Assembly: GCF_036884655.1 (NCBI RefSeq)
Contig: NC_088345.1
Coordinates: forward strand, 23,283,001-23,347,000
Source of the DNA: Musa acuminata AAA Group
Lineage: Eukaryota; Streptophyta; Magnoliopsida; Zingiberales; Musaceae
Reading direction: 5' to 3'
Length of the DNA: 64,000 nucleotides
The first letter of the stretch is position 1; each line of letters opens with the position of its first letter. The position numbers and the translations under genes were made by a program. Under the pieces are notes generated by a model that was given only the letters and a program-made list of their open reading frames with translations, searched no databases and had not been told where the DNA came from. Of this stretch, positions 12,584-24,297 are shown piece by piece.

Positions 12584-12656
12584 TATCATTGCCTGACATA
12601 GTCTTGGAGACTGTGCCACAACGATGCCACCTATTGGGTCACTGGTTAGGCCTTTC
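12584..12656 (-). mobile_element. scrap of a Sirevirus LTR
   Basis: About 70 bases containing TGCCTGACATAGTCTTGGAG resemble the G LTR near 56810-56870. It lies between the gypsy LTR end and the D 5' LTR. Confidence 0.45.
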
Positions 12657-13768
12657 ATGTTGAATCTCGGATTTTGATGATGAAGTCAATTATCATTTGG
12701 TTATCTAATCTGTATATCGAGATAAGCGTACAGGATTAACTATGATGGCAGTAAAACATACAGTAGGTGTTAAGCCGGAGTCAAGACTAAGATCATGTTG
12801 GGGGTTTGAGAGTTCGTCAGAGGTTCTGAGGGAACAATCCGAGAAGTCCAGGAGATTGCCAAAGAAGCTTGTCGAAACTTGCTAAAAGGATCGTCACAAG
12901 TCCAAGAGTTTGTCGGGAGTCCGGCGAAGCGTCGTCGAGGGTTCATCGGATGCTTGCCGGAAGTTCGTTGGAAGCTCGTCGGAAGAAGCGATTGATGCAC
13001 TGGAACACGATCTGCAGTATTGATGTCTTAATTGTAGATTAAGTTAGGATTGGGAGGTGATCCCATTAACTTAATCTGAGGCCAACTAGGCCCTTGGTAA
13101 ACCCAAATTGAGCCGAATGGATCAGCCCATTCGGACCCAGTATTCCTGGGCGGTGCCATGCCCTTGTCAGGTGGTGGTACCGCCGGCAGTTATTATTGCC
13201 AATAATGGCACTACCCTTGTCTAGTAGTGGTACCGCTTGAGCTCGATCTCCGAGCGATGTAAAGCGATAGTACCGCCCAGACTGAGTGGTAGTACTGCTT
13301 AGTGATAGATGACAGGTGGTAGTACTGCCCAATTATGGCGGTGGTACCTCTAGGACCTCGGAAATCTAGGAATGGACACTTTTAAGCTCCGAATTCAAAC
13401 TGATTGGGACCTATATAAACTCCACCCTTTCCTGCATGAAAGGGTACCAAAATCTTGCTTTTATTTTGAGTATTTGAGAGCTTAAAAGTGTTGTAAAAGG
13501 CTAGAGTTCCTCTCCCTCTTTTCTTTCTAAGTATTGATTATTCAATAGAGGATTGAAAACTTGCAAGGGTTGTCTCCTAAGCCCGTCAAAAGGAGAAAAG
13601 TTATAAAAGGGTGGTTGGCCTTCGCCTATTAAAGGAAGGCCTCTAGTGGACATCGTTGACCTCGTCAGAGGAGGAAGACAAAAGTGGATGTAGGTCAAGA
13701 TTGACCGAACCACTCTAAATCTCAGTTTGCATTTACATTCTGCTCTTTATCTTGACTGCAAACTGCCT
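12657..13768 (+). repeat. 5' LTR of D, 3' end deleted
   Basis: It starts TGTTGAATCTCGG and includes a divergent palindrome set (GGTGGTACCGCC-type, about 13150-13355) and a TATA region near 13410. It ends in the TTGACTGCAAACTGCC block. At 13768 the sequence passes directly into gag, so the rest of the LTR, the PBS and the leader have been deleted. Confidence 0.8.
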
Positions 13769-15231
13769 CCTATTGGAAGACCCGAATGAGGATTCCTTAT
13801 TTTCATGGATTTTGAACTTTCGAATATTGTTGAAAATGGATTTTCAAAGTCTTCTCTTCCAATGATCAATTAGAATAAATTGGAGAAGAAGACTTTTGCT
13901 CTAAGTGCAAAGGCTATGAATGCCTTAGTTTATGCACTTGATAAAAACGAGTTTAACCTTGTTTCGATTTGTGAAACTACATTTGATATTTGGCATACAC
14001 TCGAAGTGACTCATGAAGGCATGAGTAGAGTGAAAGAGTCAAAAATCAATCTTTTAGTATATTCTTATAAATTTTTTTGAATAAAACCGATTGAGACCAT
14101 AGGTGACATATACACCCGTTTCACGAATGTCATCAATGGTCTAAAAGGACTCGGTAAAAGCTTTTCAGATTTCGAACTCATTAATAAAATTCTAAGATCC
14201 CTTCCAAAGAGTTGGGACCCTAAAGTCATTGTTATTCAAGAGACTAAAGATTTAAACAACGTCCCTCTTAAAGAATTAATCAGGTAATTAATGACCTACG
14301 AAATGACTTGCAAAGCTCATGAAGAGCATGAGGACACCTTTCCAAAGAACAGGAAGGATATGACACTTAGAACTCAAGAAGACCACCTAAGAGAAAACTC
14401 AAGTGATGAGGACTTTGACGATGACTTGGCACTTCTAACAAGGAAATTTAAAAAATCATTAAAAGAAACAAATTTAAAAATGATGCTAAAATTAAATTTG
14501 AACCCAACAAGGACCAAGTTATTAACTACAAATGCAAGAAGCTGGGACACTATAAAAGTAATCCCCAAGCCAAGAAGAGAACACCAAAGAAGAAGGCACT
14601 CAAAGCAACGTGGGATGACTCAAGCGCATCCGAAGAAGAGGATTCCAACGCCGAGAAAGTTGCTCATTATGCACTCATGGCCATTGGAGAGGAGGTATCA
14701 AATTTAATTAATGTAGATTTATCATTTGATAAATTGTTAAATGCTTTCCATGATTTATTTGATGAATGCAAAACAATTAGTAGAAAATATAAATTATTAA
14801 AAAAGGAGCATGATATTCTTGTTAGTAATTTTGATAAATTAAAAATTAAACATAATGATAGTTTAATTCCATGTATGAAATGTCATGACTTAGAAGTACT
14901 CCGAAAGGAGAACTTGCTACTCAAGGACACCTTAAAGAAATTCGAAATTGGTAGCAAGTTCTTGAACATGATCCTTACCGATAAGGGTCACGTTCCTAAA
15001 AGAAGTGGAATCATATTTGTGAGAAGCTCTCACCAAAATCCAACCACTTTCATTAAAGGCCCTATCTTACATGTTTCGCATCAAAATAAATACAACTTTT
15101 GTTGCAAACTTGGACATAGAACTTATTATTGTCCATTCAAGAAAGTTAGTCCAAACAAATTGATTTGGGTTCCTAAAGGAATCATAAAAAATTTCATGCA
15201 ACATGATAAGCAATTTAGATCAGTTTTTTAG
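13769..15231 (+). pseudogene. gag: Sirevirus gag pseudogene (D)
   Basis: The remnant starts abruptly at the residues YWKTRMRI, so the N-terminus is missing. Open pieces at 13880-14080, 14291-14707 and 14677-15231 cover the rest in different frames. They show the UBN2-type Gag core, an acidic and lysine-rich linker, a coiled-coil-like stretch rich in Lys, Glu and Leu, and a zinc-knuckle region reading YNFCCKLGHRTYYC. The first cysteine expected for CX2CX4HX4C is a tyrosine here. The segment ends at a TAG after HDKQFRSVF. A protease or integrase should follow but is absent. Confidence 0.85.
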
Positions 15232-15860
15232 GCACCCAAGATCAAGTGGGTACCTAAAAATCATCCTCCTTTTTAGAAATGTATATCATCACAAGCTAGG
15301 AGAAAGAGATAATATCTTGCTTTTTGGATGCTCAAGGTTTTTGACCAGAGATCTAAAATGAATCATAATGCTCTCTAGCTAAAATGACAAAAAGAGGATC
15401 AATAGAATCAATTACAAAATGATACTTATATTCCATATGTTAATAATAAACACTTAAGTTTGATCCCTCAAATTTTGAAACTTGTAAACTCTTATGCATG
15501 AATTCTCCTTCACACACCCTTCGGATTTTCCGAATTCATCGGATACATTCCTTCCTCAATTTATCCAGATCCAACTATATCTTACAAGATCATGAACTTA
15601 TGTCTTGCAAGCCAAGTTTGCATACGAATTCTTGTATAATATAAATCATAAACTAGCAAGGCTTACAAGCTTGCATGATGAGTAATGAATATATTGAATA
15701 CTCTATATGACATTTGAGTAGAGTATACATTTCACAAGATAACGTACAAAATTTCTCATCTTATGATAAAATTTTTTTATATAATTATGTAATTAAGGTT
15801 GGTTGCTCTACAAATAAAAACTCTCTTCAAATTGAAAACACCCACATCAGCCCAGCCCTG
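15232..15860 (+). other. non-coding remainder after gag in D
   Basis: About 600 bases of AT-rich sequence with stops in all frames. The first 40 bases still resemble the GPKWVP-type end of Sirevirus gag. I recognise nothing else. Confidence 0.5.
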
Positions 15861-15869
15861 AAAGCAGTG

Positions 15870-15975
15870 CTCACTGCTTGTAGGCGGTGGCACCGCCTAG
15901 TTGGCGGTAGCACTGCCAGCTGTCACGGGTGGCAGGCGGTTGCACCGCCCAGCCAGCGATGCCACTGCCCACAAC
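15870..15975 (+). repeat. internal palindrome cluster upstream of env-like ORF
   Basis: Motifs of the LTR type (GGCGGTGGCACCGCC, GGCGGTTGCACCGCCC) occur here in the interior, about 300 bases before the env-like start. A pyrimidine-rich leader-like stretch follows. Confidence 0.6.
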
Positions 15976-16659
15976 CTGCCCCCTTTTTTAAACTCGAGCT
16001 AGGGCCAACGGTAGAACCGACCCCAACTCATTCTCTTCTCCTCCTTGCAGCTCTAAACTCTCATCCAACTCCATTCCTCCCCTTTATCTGTCCAAAAATT
16101 ACCTATTTCCTGCAAGATCAAGAATCAATCCTACTTCCTCTTAAAGATCTCAACTAAGGTATTCTAAAAAAAAACTTTTAATTTTTCTTTTATTTGATCT
16201 ACTCTTGCTCATTATTTATCTTCCTAAATAGTAGCATTTATGGGTTTTAGAAGATCCTTTAGGGACAAAGAAAAGAGGAGATTAGAAGAAAACTTTGATT
16301 CTATACTTTTTAATTCAAATCTACATGCCCAAAAATTTGCTTTCATATAATTTAGAAATGTTCATAAGGGAAAGTATGTTGATCTATATGAACTAAGTGA
16401 TTTAGAGCTAATTCAATGGTTTGCAAATCTAGATCTTCTTCCAAACCTACAAATAAGTGAACTCATCTACCCTAGACTTGGTAGGTTGTTTTATAACAAT
16501 CTACATGTAGATGAAGAAGAAAGATTGTCTACCTATCTTTTAGGACATCACATATCCATTATAGATATATCCCTTTGCGACATCATAGGCATCCCTGTAA
16601 AAGATAGAGGTTGTTATTTTAGAGGACAATGGGATGTTGAAACAGTTGGGACCACGTAT

Positions 16660-17106
16660 TGTCACGGACTTAGCTGGTTTTGCCTAAGTCGTGTGGCACC
16701 CTCGCGTATCCATCTGCAAAGTTCAACCTCCCCGAAACCTCCCATGGTTCCTTAGGACCCACAAAAGAGAGAACAGGTTAGAGAAAACACTTCATTCGGG
16801 ATCCATAAGCAAACATCTCCGAAAACACTTCATAGACAATGCAAATTACAAATAGACTTTACAAGCTTTGAATAGTTGCACAACAAAGGGTCAAAATGGT
16901 CTATTACAGATCAAGAATCTCTCACACGTGTCCACCTGACATAATCTTTTATTTACAAGCCTAAAGCAGCCACCAATCTAACTAAAATGAAACTATTAAG
17001 CCTTCGGCCGTCCCTCTACATGTTGTACAGAGCATGAACATACCAAAAGATAGGGACATACATAAGCATTACATCAAACATCCTGTTTCGAAGTTTGTTC
17101 GTGACA
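16660..17106 (-). repeat. 3' LTR of LARD-like element
   Basis: 447 bp, the same length as the partner at 20771-21217, with scattered substitutions between the two. Confidence 0.88.
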
Positions 17107-17119
17107 TTCTCCCCCACTT
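17107..17119 (-). other. polypurine tract of LARD-like element
   Basis: On the minus strand AAGTGGGGGAGAA lies immediately before the LTR start. Confidence 0.8.
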
Positions 17120-20100
17120 ATTCCTTCGACGTCCTCGTCGAAGCCTTTATCGACACTGTAATTCCTCGCCTTTGCTGAGTCTTCAATCTTCTGCTCCAGC
17201 TACAATACGCCTCTTGGCTCCCAACTACTCTCCGCTGTTGTTTTTGAGTAGTCAAACATTTGATTCGCCATGCTGCTTCAACTCGCCAATGACTCTGACT
17301 CTAGTGTAGGGTTGGCTGAGTTATGTTCATCCCTATTGGTTCCTGCGGATCCTCCAAATGAAGGAAAATACCATCCTTACTACACGCTAGTCTCTCAAAT
17401 GCTCATGTTGCTTAAATTGGGTGGATGCTTTTTGGAGCTTTAACGAGCATCGTCTCGCAAACTTCTGAAGTTTTTTTGGGTCCTTCCTCCATAAAATTTA
17501 CTCATTGACTCTTCTTTCACTTAGTTGTCACTTCCAAGCAGGTTCGCATCACTTCTGCTTTCGATTGGTAGTTCGTTGGGAAATGAAGCGGACAATCTAC
17601 TCTCTGTAGCACTAATCACTGTTAGTGAGGATTTGACAACTATTGTCTTCCATTATCTTCGAAGGGTCTTTGAACATATGCAGAGCTCCTCTGCTGGATA
17701 GATAAGAGAATTGGGGTACTCGGTTTCGCTCATTTTCTTAAGAGTTGAGAAGGCAAAGGTTACTTGACTTTGCCCGCCTCCTCAAGGTTGTTCTCTATGC
17801 ATCGAGCTGGTTACTAGCCTTCGCCTGCTCTTTGCTCATACTTCTGAAGCACTTGAAGTGTTTACACTCCTTGCGTTAAGTTAGCTACTATAATTCACCT
17901 TCTCAATGCCATCGAACATCTGGAATGCAAGAAGTCTTCACCCCAACTTGGAGTAATTCTCTAATAGATTTGGTCACCTCTGGGATTGTACCATCTTCGC
18001 CTACTCCCCTAAGTAGCAAAGGTACAACACCGCATACTACATGCTTCGTTCCTTGGTCGTGCACTCTTACATAACCCGAAGTCCTTCACTTTCGGCTATC
18101 TTGATGAGAAGCTCGTTGACACCGGTCTTACGAAGTTCCTTGGCCTCTGCCCTTTAGCCTTGTCTCGGTACTTGGAATTTGCCTCTGCATGCTCTACCTC
18201 CTCAGCCCCTTTCACGACCAAGCGCTCTCCCTCCATGAGAGCAAGAGATCAATGACTTTCATGGAAGTCCCACCTCTACGGTACCAAGGCGCTGTCATGC
18301 CCATGGCCCTACTATCCGTCGCCTCGCATCTGCATCCCTTTTCTTCACGATCAGTAGATATGTCTCTGTGGCACTCCTCCGAGTCCACCTCTATTCTAAC
18401 TGATGCTTGATTTTGGGTAGCTAAGTCCCTCTGGACTCGTCGTCGCTTTCTCGCCCCTTTCGGCCCCCCTACTTCAACACCTCTGTGTTCTCCAAGCAGC
18501 TCCCTTTGGTCGATGAAAAAACAGACTGCAACTCCCATGCATGGCCTCTGCCATCACGTTGTAGGGTTTAAACCGATTCTGTTCTCCTTAACTTCCTTGG
18601 TAGCAACGTTCGCTTACTCGACCTTGTCCTCTGACTTGTCGGGCTCCCTTAAGCGAATATGGGCTCTAGAGTAGTCCAACTCTCTAACTGCTTCGATCAT
18701 ACCTCTGTATGGTCAAGTCCCTCCCATGGGATTCACTGGTACGTACATTCGAACTTTTCCCTTGGTGGAATACAATCCCCATATGCTGATGACCAAGGCT
18801 TTCATTCGATGCACGCACGGAAGACCCGCCTCTACGGTACCATGGCCTTCACTCCTTGAATCCATAGCCCTTCTTACCGTCGTGTTGTTCACCGAAGTGG
18901 AGCTTCTAGTAGCTTCCGATCATACCTCCGTATGATCTAGTCCCTCACGGGACTATGTTGTGTCTATCGCATTGCCACGAACTGTTCCACCACGATCCGC
19001 TGCACCATGTCGCCTCCTGGTGACATCTCTATTGCATTATGATCCTTGTGGGATGAACTCGAATTATGAACCCTTCATGTGTGGCCTCTGCCAATACATC
19101 ATAGGGTCTCTTCCACCTTCAATTTTGTTCGCTCCTTTGGCAATCGACCTTCATCCACCCACTCTTGGGTCACACCTAGATGAAGCACCACTCTAGGACA
19201 GTCCATTGCCTAGTAGCTCCCAAAGTCCCCCGACTTCGCTGCAATTAGTGCACCATTGTCTGGATCCTAGGCCTCTATCCCTACCAGCACAATTTTCGCT
19301 GTACACCGCTTCCTTCATGGCAACTTGAATGACAACACTGTGGTATATTCTTCAAGAGTACCCGCCTCCGCGTCCTCTTACCCGGTGCCAAGGCCTTCTA
19401 AACCCAACTTCGCCTCCACAAATTGAGTCGCCTTAGTTCCTCCATCAAATGCTTTTACGAGATAAGGTGCTTCTGCCCAAAAGATCCCTTCATCTTTGGC
19501 ACCATGCAAGATGAGTCTGCTCCGTCAGAATGAAGGACCCATGGAACACTTCTCTTGCCTCTGCAAGAGTTCATGTCTTTGACCTCTGTCCAAGGAAAGC
19601 ACTGTGCCTCCACTCCATGTTCCATCTTCTATGCTGGCTCCCTTCATGCGGCTTGGGTACTTTGCTAAGTTACACCCAAGTTGCTCCGCTCCACGTTTTT
19701 GCATTGAGTTGATGGTGGCCCTCGCGCCCACCATTCCACGGGTCAGCCCTCCCTTGAGTCCGATCTCTATATCGACTCCAAATATGCCTTCATTTGTGTT
19801 GCTTTGGGTCGCTCCCCCACTTGATCTCGCAATGCATCCACCAATGCATTCTCTCGAGCGAGATCATGTGACGACTCCTCGTCGCTTGCTTAGTCTATTG
19901 AGCTTTATGGAGTTGTTGTTTGTTGAGGTACTCCTCCTCAACATGTGAGGTCCGTCCCACATGATTCTTCCTCTGGAGAGCCGGGACTTATCCCTCCTGG
20001 ATAACTATCCCATTGGAGCAATATCTCTCTTCGTTTCGGAGACCACCATCCCCTTAGACTACTCTGATTTGCTGAACAAACTGTGCATTATTCTGCCTCC

Positions 20101-20756
20101 TGCAAAAATACTTACTAGATTGTAACTCCACGTCAATACAGCCCATACTGCACCACTCAAGGCCTATACTGCACCAATCAAGGCCTAGCAACATGCTGAA
20201 CTCATTACACACTTTAGCCTCCTACGGACGTATCCTTCACATGCCGAAGAGAAAGTTTCAATGCTCCATGGCGCCGAGTTTCGATCGCCTTGGGATGGCT
20301 ACAAACATTCCATCGTCCGCATACAAGCCCATGCATGAGTATTGAATTCTTTGAGTTAGCAATTTCCCTCACCTCTGTGAGTTTTGCACAACTCTTTCGA
20401 TCGCTGAGCAACTCATTCCACCTTGCATGGTCTCATCCTTTACCAAGCACCTCGCTTGCCTTGAGCACCATCAAGTATAGTTGTCAACGTTGAGCCATAG
20501 CTCAAACTCAGCCATCCCACCCTTTGTGCGCTCCACATTCTTCCAAGCTTGCCTGTTCTCATGGTGCCTCTTACGCGAAGGGTTGGCCATTCCTCTTAAT
20601 GCCAATCTTAGATGCCCGCTCCTCTAAGCGACTCTTTTCCCTACATCTCCATACTCGTTTTCCCCTAAACGGTCGCGCGTGTGCTGACTGCCTTCAACGC
20701 AGCCCCGCTAGGTCCCCCACGTTTGCATGCTATGTGTTTCTATAAGAGCTTGTCCC
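17120..20756 (-). other. non-coding interior of LARD-like element
   Basis: No domain is recognisable on either strand; the frames are short and mutually inconsistent. Similar blocks recur about 550 bases apart: CTCTACGGTACCAAGGC at about 18277 against CTCTACGGTACCATGGC at about 18832, and GGCCTCTGCCATCACGT at about 18542 against GGCCTCTGCCAATACAT at about 19083. This indicates an old internal duplication. Confidence 0.6.
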
Positions 20757-20768
20757 GCTCTTATACCA
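20757..20768 (-). other. primer binding site of LARD-like element
   Basis: TGGTATAAGAGC on the minus strand, two bases after the LTR end; one mismatch to the initiator tRNA-Met type site. Confidence 0.75.
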
Positions 20769-20770
20769 TC

Positions 20771-21217
20771 TGTCACGGACTTAGCTGGTTTTGCCTAAGT
20801 TATGCGGCACCCTCGCATGTCCGTCCGCAAAACTCAGCCTCCCCGAAGCCTCCCATGGTCCCTTAGGACCCACAAAAGAGAGAACGGGTTAGAGAAAATG
20901 CTTCATTCGAGATCCATAAGCAAACATCTCCGAAAATACTTCATAGACAATGCAAATTACAAACAGGCTTTACAAGCTTTGAACAATTACACAACAAAGG
21001 GTCAAAATGGTCCATTATAGACCGAGAATCTCTCACACGTGTCCACCTGACACAACGTTTTATTTACAAGCCTAAAGCGGCCATTAACCTAACTAAAATG
21101 GGACTATTAAGCCTTCAACCGTCCCTCTACATGTTGTGTAGAGCATGAACGTACCAAAAAACACGGACATACATAATCATTACATCAAATATCCTGTTTC
21201 GAAGTTTGTCCGTGACA
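20771..21217 (-). repeat. 5' LTR of LARD-like element
   Basis: 447-bp partner of the left LTR; ends at CCGTGACA followed by the target duplication GTAT. Confidence 0.88.
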
Positions 21218-21907
21218 GTATGTTGATGCCTTAGGAACAATTTTCGGTAATCCCAACTTAATGGTACTTCCTAAAAGCTGTGAACATCTATTACCCTTAA
21301 ACACCAAAATACTTCATCACATCTTAATTAGTATCATTCTTCCTAAATAATATCATCTTGATGAAGTAAGTCAAATGGAACTAGGAACCATGAAAGGATT
21401 TAGCATCATAAATATGATAGAGATATCTAAAATGGATATGATACTTCCATATGGATCATGAAAGGATTTAACAATTGTTTTGGTTGCCTTATCCAACAAA
21501 ACATGATAGAGATATCTAAAAAGGATATGATACTTCCATACGGTGGCATAATTACTAGAATACTTAATGCCTATGATATTGCAATACCACCCGATGAAGA
21601 CGTTATAAAGGTAGATAGATTTAGCATCATAAATAAAAATCTACTTCATCGAATGAGATGTATATTTAGAAATGATATATGTGTTAGAATGCCTAGAAGA
21701 ATCGATCCCCCTCAACCAGAACCAGAACTAGAAACACTAATCTTTAGGGGTAATCAATCTCCTCCAACTGGTCCATTTGAGGAATCACACCCAATTGAGC
21801 AAGCTCCTTCATTATCTATCGAAGACATAGGGATTCGGATGAATTGCTTTGAACAAAGACAAGATCGGTTTGAATATCACCAAGATCAAATCCTATCTGA
21901 GCTGTAG

Positions 21908-23600
21908 TAGATTCATCGACAGTTTGACACTCTGTTTTTGCATTTTAATTTTCGACCACCTAGATGAGCATATGTATAATGTAGACACAATTCCTTTTTG
22001 TCATGTTGTAAAACTATGTTGTTGTAAACTCTTTATGCTACTCACCTTGGTCACAATACCACTTGCTTTGATATGTTTAAACTATTGTTATCTATGACTT
22101 GATGTATTATTTGGTGAGTACTTACGGAATTAGGAATGTTAATGTTGATTGAACTTCGTTTTTGGATTTTCTTGATTCTATGATCAATCACTTAATGTTG
22201 AAAATCTTATAATATGAATTTTACATAACTATATGCTTCAATAACATGTTGAAAATTGTGTCTTGATTTCCATGATGATAAGCATGTTTTACCTTCATGA
22301 TTGTGTTTGAAAAGCTATGGTAAAACTTTGTACGAATGCATGAACTTATTAAATTGGTTTTTCGGACTTTCTTGATTCTATGATCAATCACTTAATGCTA
22401 AAAATCTTATGATATGAATTTTACAAGACTATATGCTTGAATAACATGTTGGAAATTGTGTCTTGATTTCCATGATGATAAGCATGTTTTACCTTCATGA
22501 TTGTGTTTGAAAAGCTATGGCAAAACTTTGTCCGAATGTATGAATTTGTTAAACTTTATTTTCGGACTTTCTTGATCCTAACAATGCATGATTTTGTATT
22601 TCTCTTCCGGATTAAATGTATTTCTTGAATGAAGCTTTCATGAGCCTATGTCACATCAAGTTTATTTCATATCAATGCTCCATGATTTTTGACATATGGA
22701 ATTGATTAACAAATGCATCTCTCATGGATTTACCTTGTGAAAAATAATTTTTAATCGAGAAATGGATTTGATGAAATGAATTCCTTCTTAACGAAGGAGG
22801 ACTTTTTTTTTAATGAACACTTGCAAGAATTTAATTTCATATGTATATCTTAATTCTTGTAAAAATGAAACATGATTTAATCTCTTATCATTTTTAACTT
22901 CATTCAAAGTTAGTTCACATTAGCTTTTCTCCTTCATGCAAAACAATAACGACAAATAAAGAAGAAGTAATGAAAGCTATCTCCTTAATGGACTTTTGAA
23001 TGATACCACATCATGATTGCTTGAAAAATAATTTGTGTGAATGATATCTTATAGTTAAAAATAATATAAATATTTACCACACTTACTACTATGCTTGAAA
23101 TACGCTTGAATCATACTCCTTTTTGTTGATGACAAAGGAGGAGAAATATGTGGTAAATTGATGATAGAATGAATTGCTATGATTGTCCTATTTGCATTAA
23201 TGATAAGATATATAGAGCTTACATTGTAATTTTACAATGTTGATATCTTGCCATATGATGAATTGCTGTGATTGTCATATTTGCATCATGTTAAGATATC
23301 TAGAGCTTACATCGTAATCTTACAAATTGATATCTTGTCATGTGATGAATTGCTACGATTGCTACCTTTCACATATGAAATATAAGACTTGAAAATGGAT
23401 GTCAAGCCTTGACATCATTTTCAGAAAGATACATCATGATAGGAATCATGATGGGGGTATTGATAAGTTTAAATGAACTTAACTTATCAATATGTCTCTT
23501 GAATTCAAAGACTTTGAATTCAAGAATGACTTATCTCAAGTATGGCATATAGATAGGGGTAGAGTTAAGGTTAACTCCGTTATCAATTGATTGTCATCAT
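21908..23600 (+). other. non-coding PPT-rich interior of D
   Basis: AT-rich sequence with no gene. A diverged tandem repeat of about 220 bases is visible: CTTGATTCTATGATCAATCAC at about 22170 and again at about 22370. PPT-like motifs of the GATGACAAAGGAGGAGAA type occur near 23128. Confidence 0.6.
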
Positions 23601-23615
23601 AAAAAAGGGAGAGAT
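23601..23615 (+). other. polypurine tract of D
   Basis: AAAAAAGGGAGAGAT directly before the LTR start. Confidence 0.75.
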
Positions 23616-24062
23616 TATTGAATCTCAAATTTTGATGATGAAGTCAATTGTCATTTGGTTATCTAATCCATATGTTGAGATAAGTGTGCAAGATTAACTA
23701 CGATGGCAGTAAGACATGCTGCAAGTGTTAAGCCGGAGTCAAGACCAAGATTACGTTGGGGGTTTGAGAGTTCGTCGGAAGTCCGAACGGTCATCGGAGG
23801 TTCTGAGAGGATAATCCGAGAAGTCCAGGAGCTTGCCAAAGAAGCTCATTAGAACTCACCAAGAGGATCGTCGCAAGTCCAGGAGTTTGTCGGGAGTCCG
23901 CCGAAGCATCGCCGAGGGTTCATCGGATGTTCGCCGGAAGTTCATCGGAAGCTCACCGGAAGAAGCGATTGATACACTAGAACACGATCTGTAGTATTAA
24001 TGTCTTAATTATCATAGTTAGTATGTAGATTAAGTTAGGATTGGGAGGTGATCCCATTAAGT
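23616..24062 (+). repeat. 3' LTR of D, truncated
   Basis: It begins TATTGAATCTC (TG altered to TA) and is collinear with 12657-13070. It is cut at GATCCCATTAA, where a fragment of LTR family C is joined. Confidence 0.75.
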
Positions 24063-24297
24063 TAGGATTATTTAGAGTTTGTGTTTAGAGGTGAATCGGT
24101 CTCATTATCATGATCTCATCACGATCCGACTCCCATTGAACATATCCATAAGCATCACAATATATGTATGAAACAAGTAATATAAAGTGAGAAAATATAA
24201 TAATAATAATAAATAAAAGAACGCGTGTCATATCACACATGTCATCACTCACGTGATTAGCTTATAGAGTACCTATAACTAGTATATCATTCATATT
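24063..24297 (-). mobile_element. fragment of LTR family C
   Basis: Its reverse complement matches the first ~230 bases of the solo LTR at 4556, including CACGTGAGTGATG and the GATGAGATCATGATAATGAGA block. Neither end shows a clean LTR terminus on the gag side. Confidence 0.7.

Larger units (their letters stand above)
16660..21217 (-). mobile_element. non-coding LTR retrotransposon (LARD-like) with GTAT duplication
   Basis: Two 447-bp direct repeats (16660-17106 and 20771-21217) begin TGTCACGGAC and end CCGTGACA or TCGTGACA. Orientation is minus: a PPT (AAGTGGGGGAGAA) abuts the left repeat at 17107-17119, and a PBS resembling tRNA-Met abuts the right repeat. GTAT flanks both sides. The 3664-bp interior has only short frames without recognisable Gag or Pol motifs. 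It is GC-richer than its surroundings and carries a diverged internal duplication. This fits a large retrotransposon derivative that depends on another element. Confidence 0.85.
16240..21907 (+). pseudogene. env-like / plant transposon protein ORF, split by an insertion
   Basis: The first part runs from ATG 16240 to 16659 and the second from 21222 to 21907. The translation resembles the extra ORF that some Sireviruses carry between pol and the 3' LTR, described as envelope-like or as a putative plant transposon protein; its biochemical role is not established. Recognisable blocks are ISELIYPRLGRLFYNNLH and DISLCDIIGIPV, and after the insertion ILPYGGIITRILNAYDI. The frame has TAA at 16348-16350, further stops near 21340 and 21459, and a local tandem duplication (21390-21456 against 21458-21543). 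The 4-bp duplication GTAT flanks the inserted element, and the two halves line up in frame around it. Family assignment is from memory of the motif pattern. Confidence 0.65.
12657..24062 (+). mobile_element. D: pol-less Sirevirus with gag and env-like ORF
   Basis: In order: truncated 5' LTR (12657-13768), gag remnant fused to it (13769-15231), an internal palindrome cluster (about 15870-15975), an envelope-like or plant-transposon-protein ORF (16240-21907) split by another LTR element, a non-coding PPT-rich region, a PPT, and a truncated 3' LTR (23616-24062). The PBS and the whole pol region are missing. Gag continues beyond the point where the A-family gags stop, so D is closer to a complete Sirevirus, but decayed. 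Confidence 0.8.

Noticed and set aside
15714..16157. 147-codon open frame
   Set aside because: It runs across an internal palindrome cluster and a pyrimidine-rich leader; no domain and no similarity to neighbouring Gag.
18212..18538. 108-codon minus-strand frame in the LARD-like element as a gag
   Set aside because: Arg/Glu-rich but without Gag core, zinc knuckle or protease motifs; neighbouring frames do not extend it.
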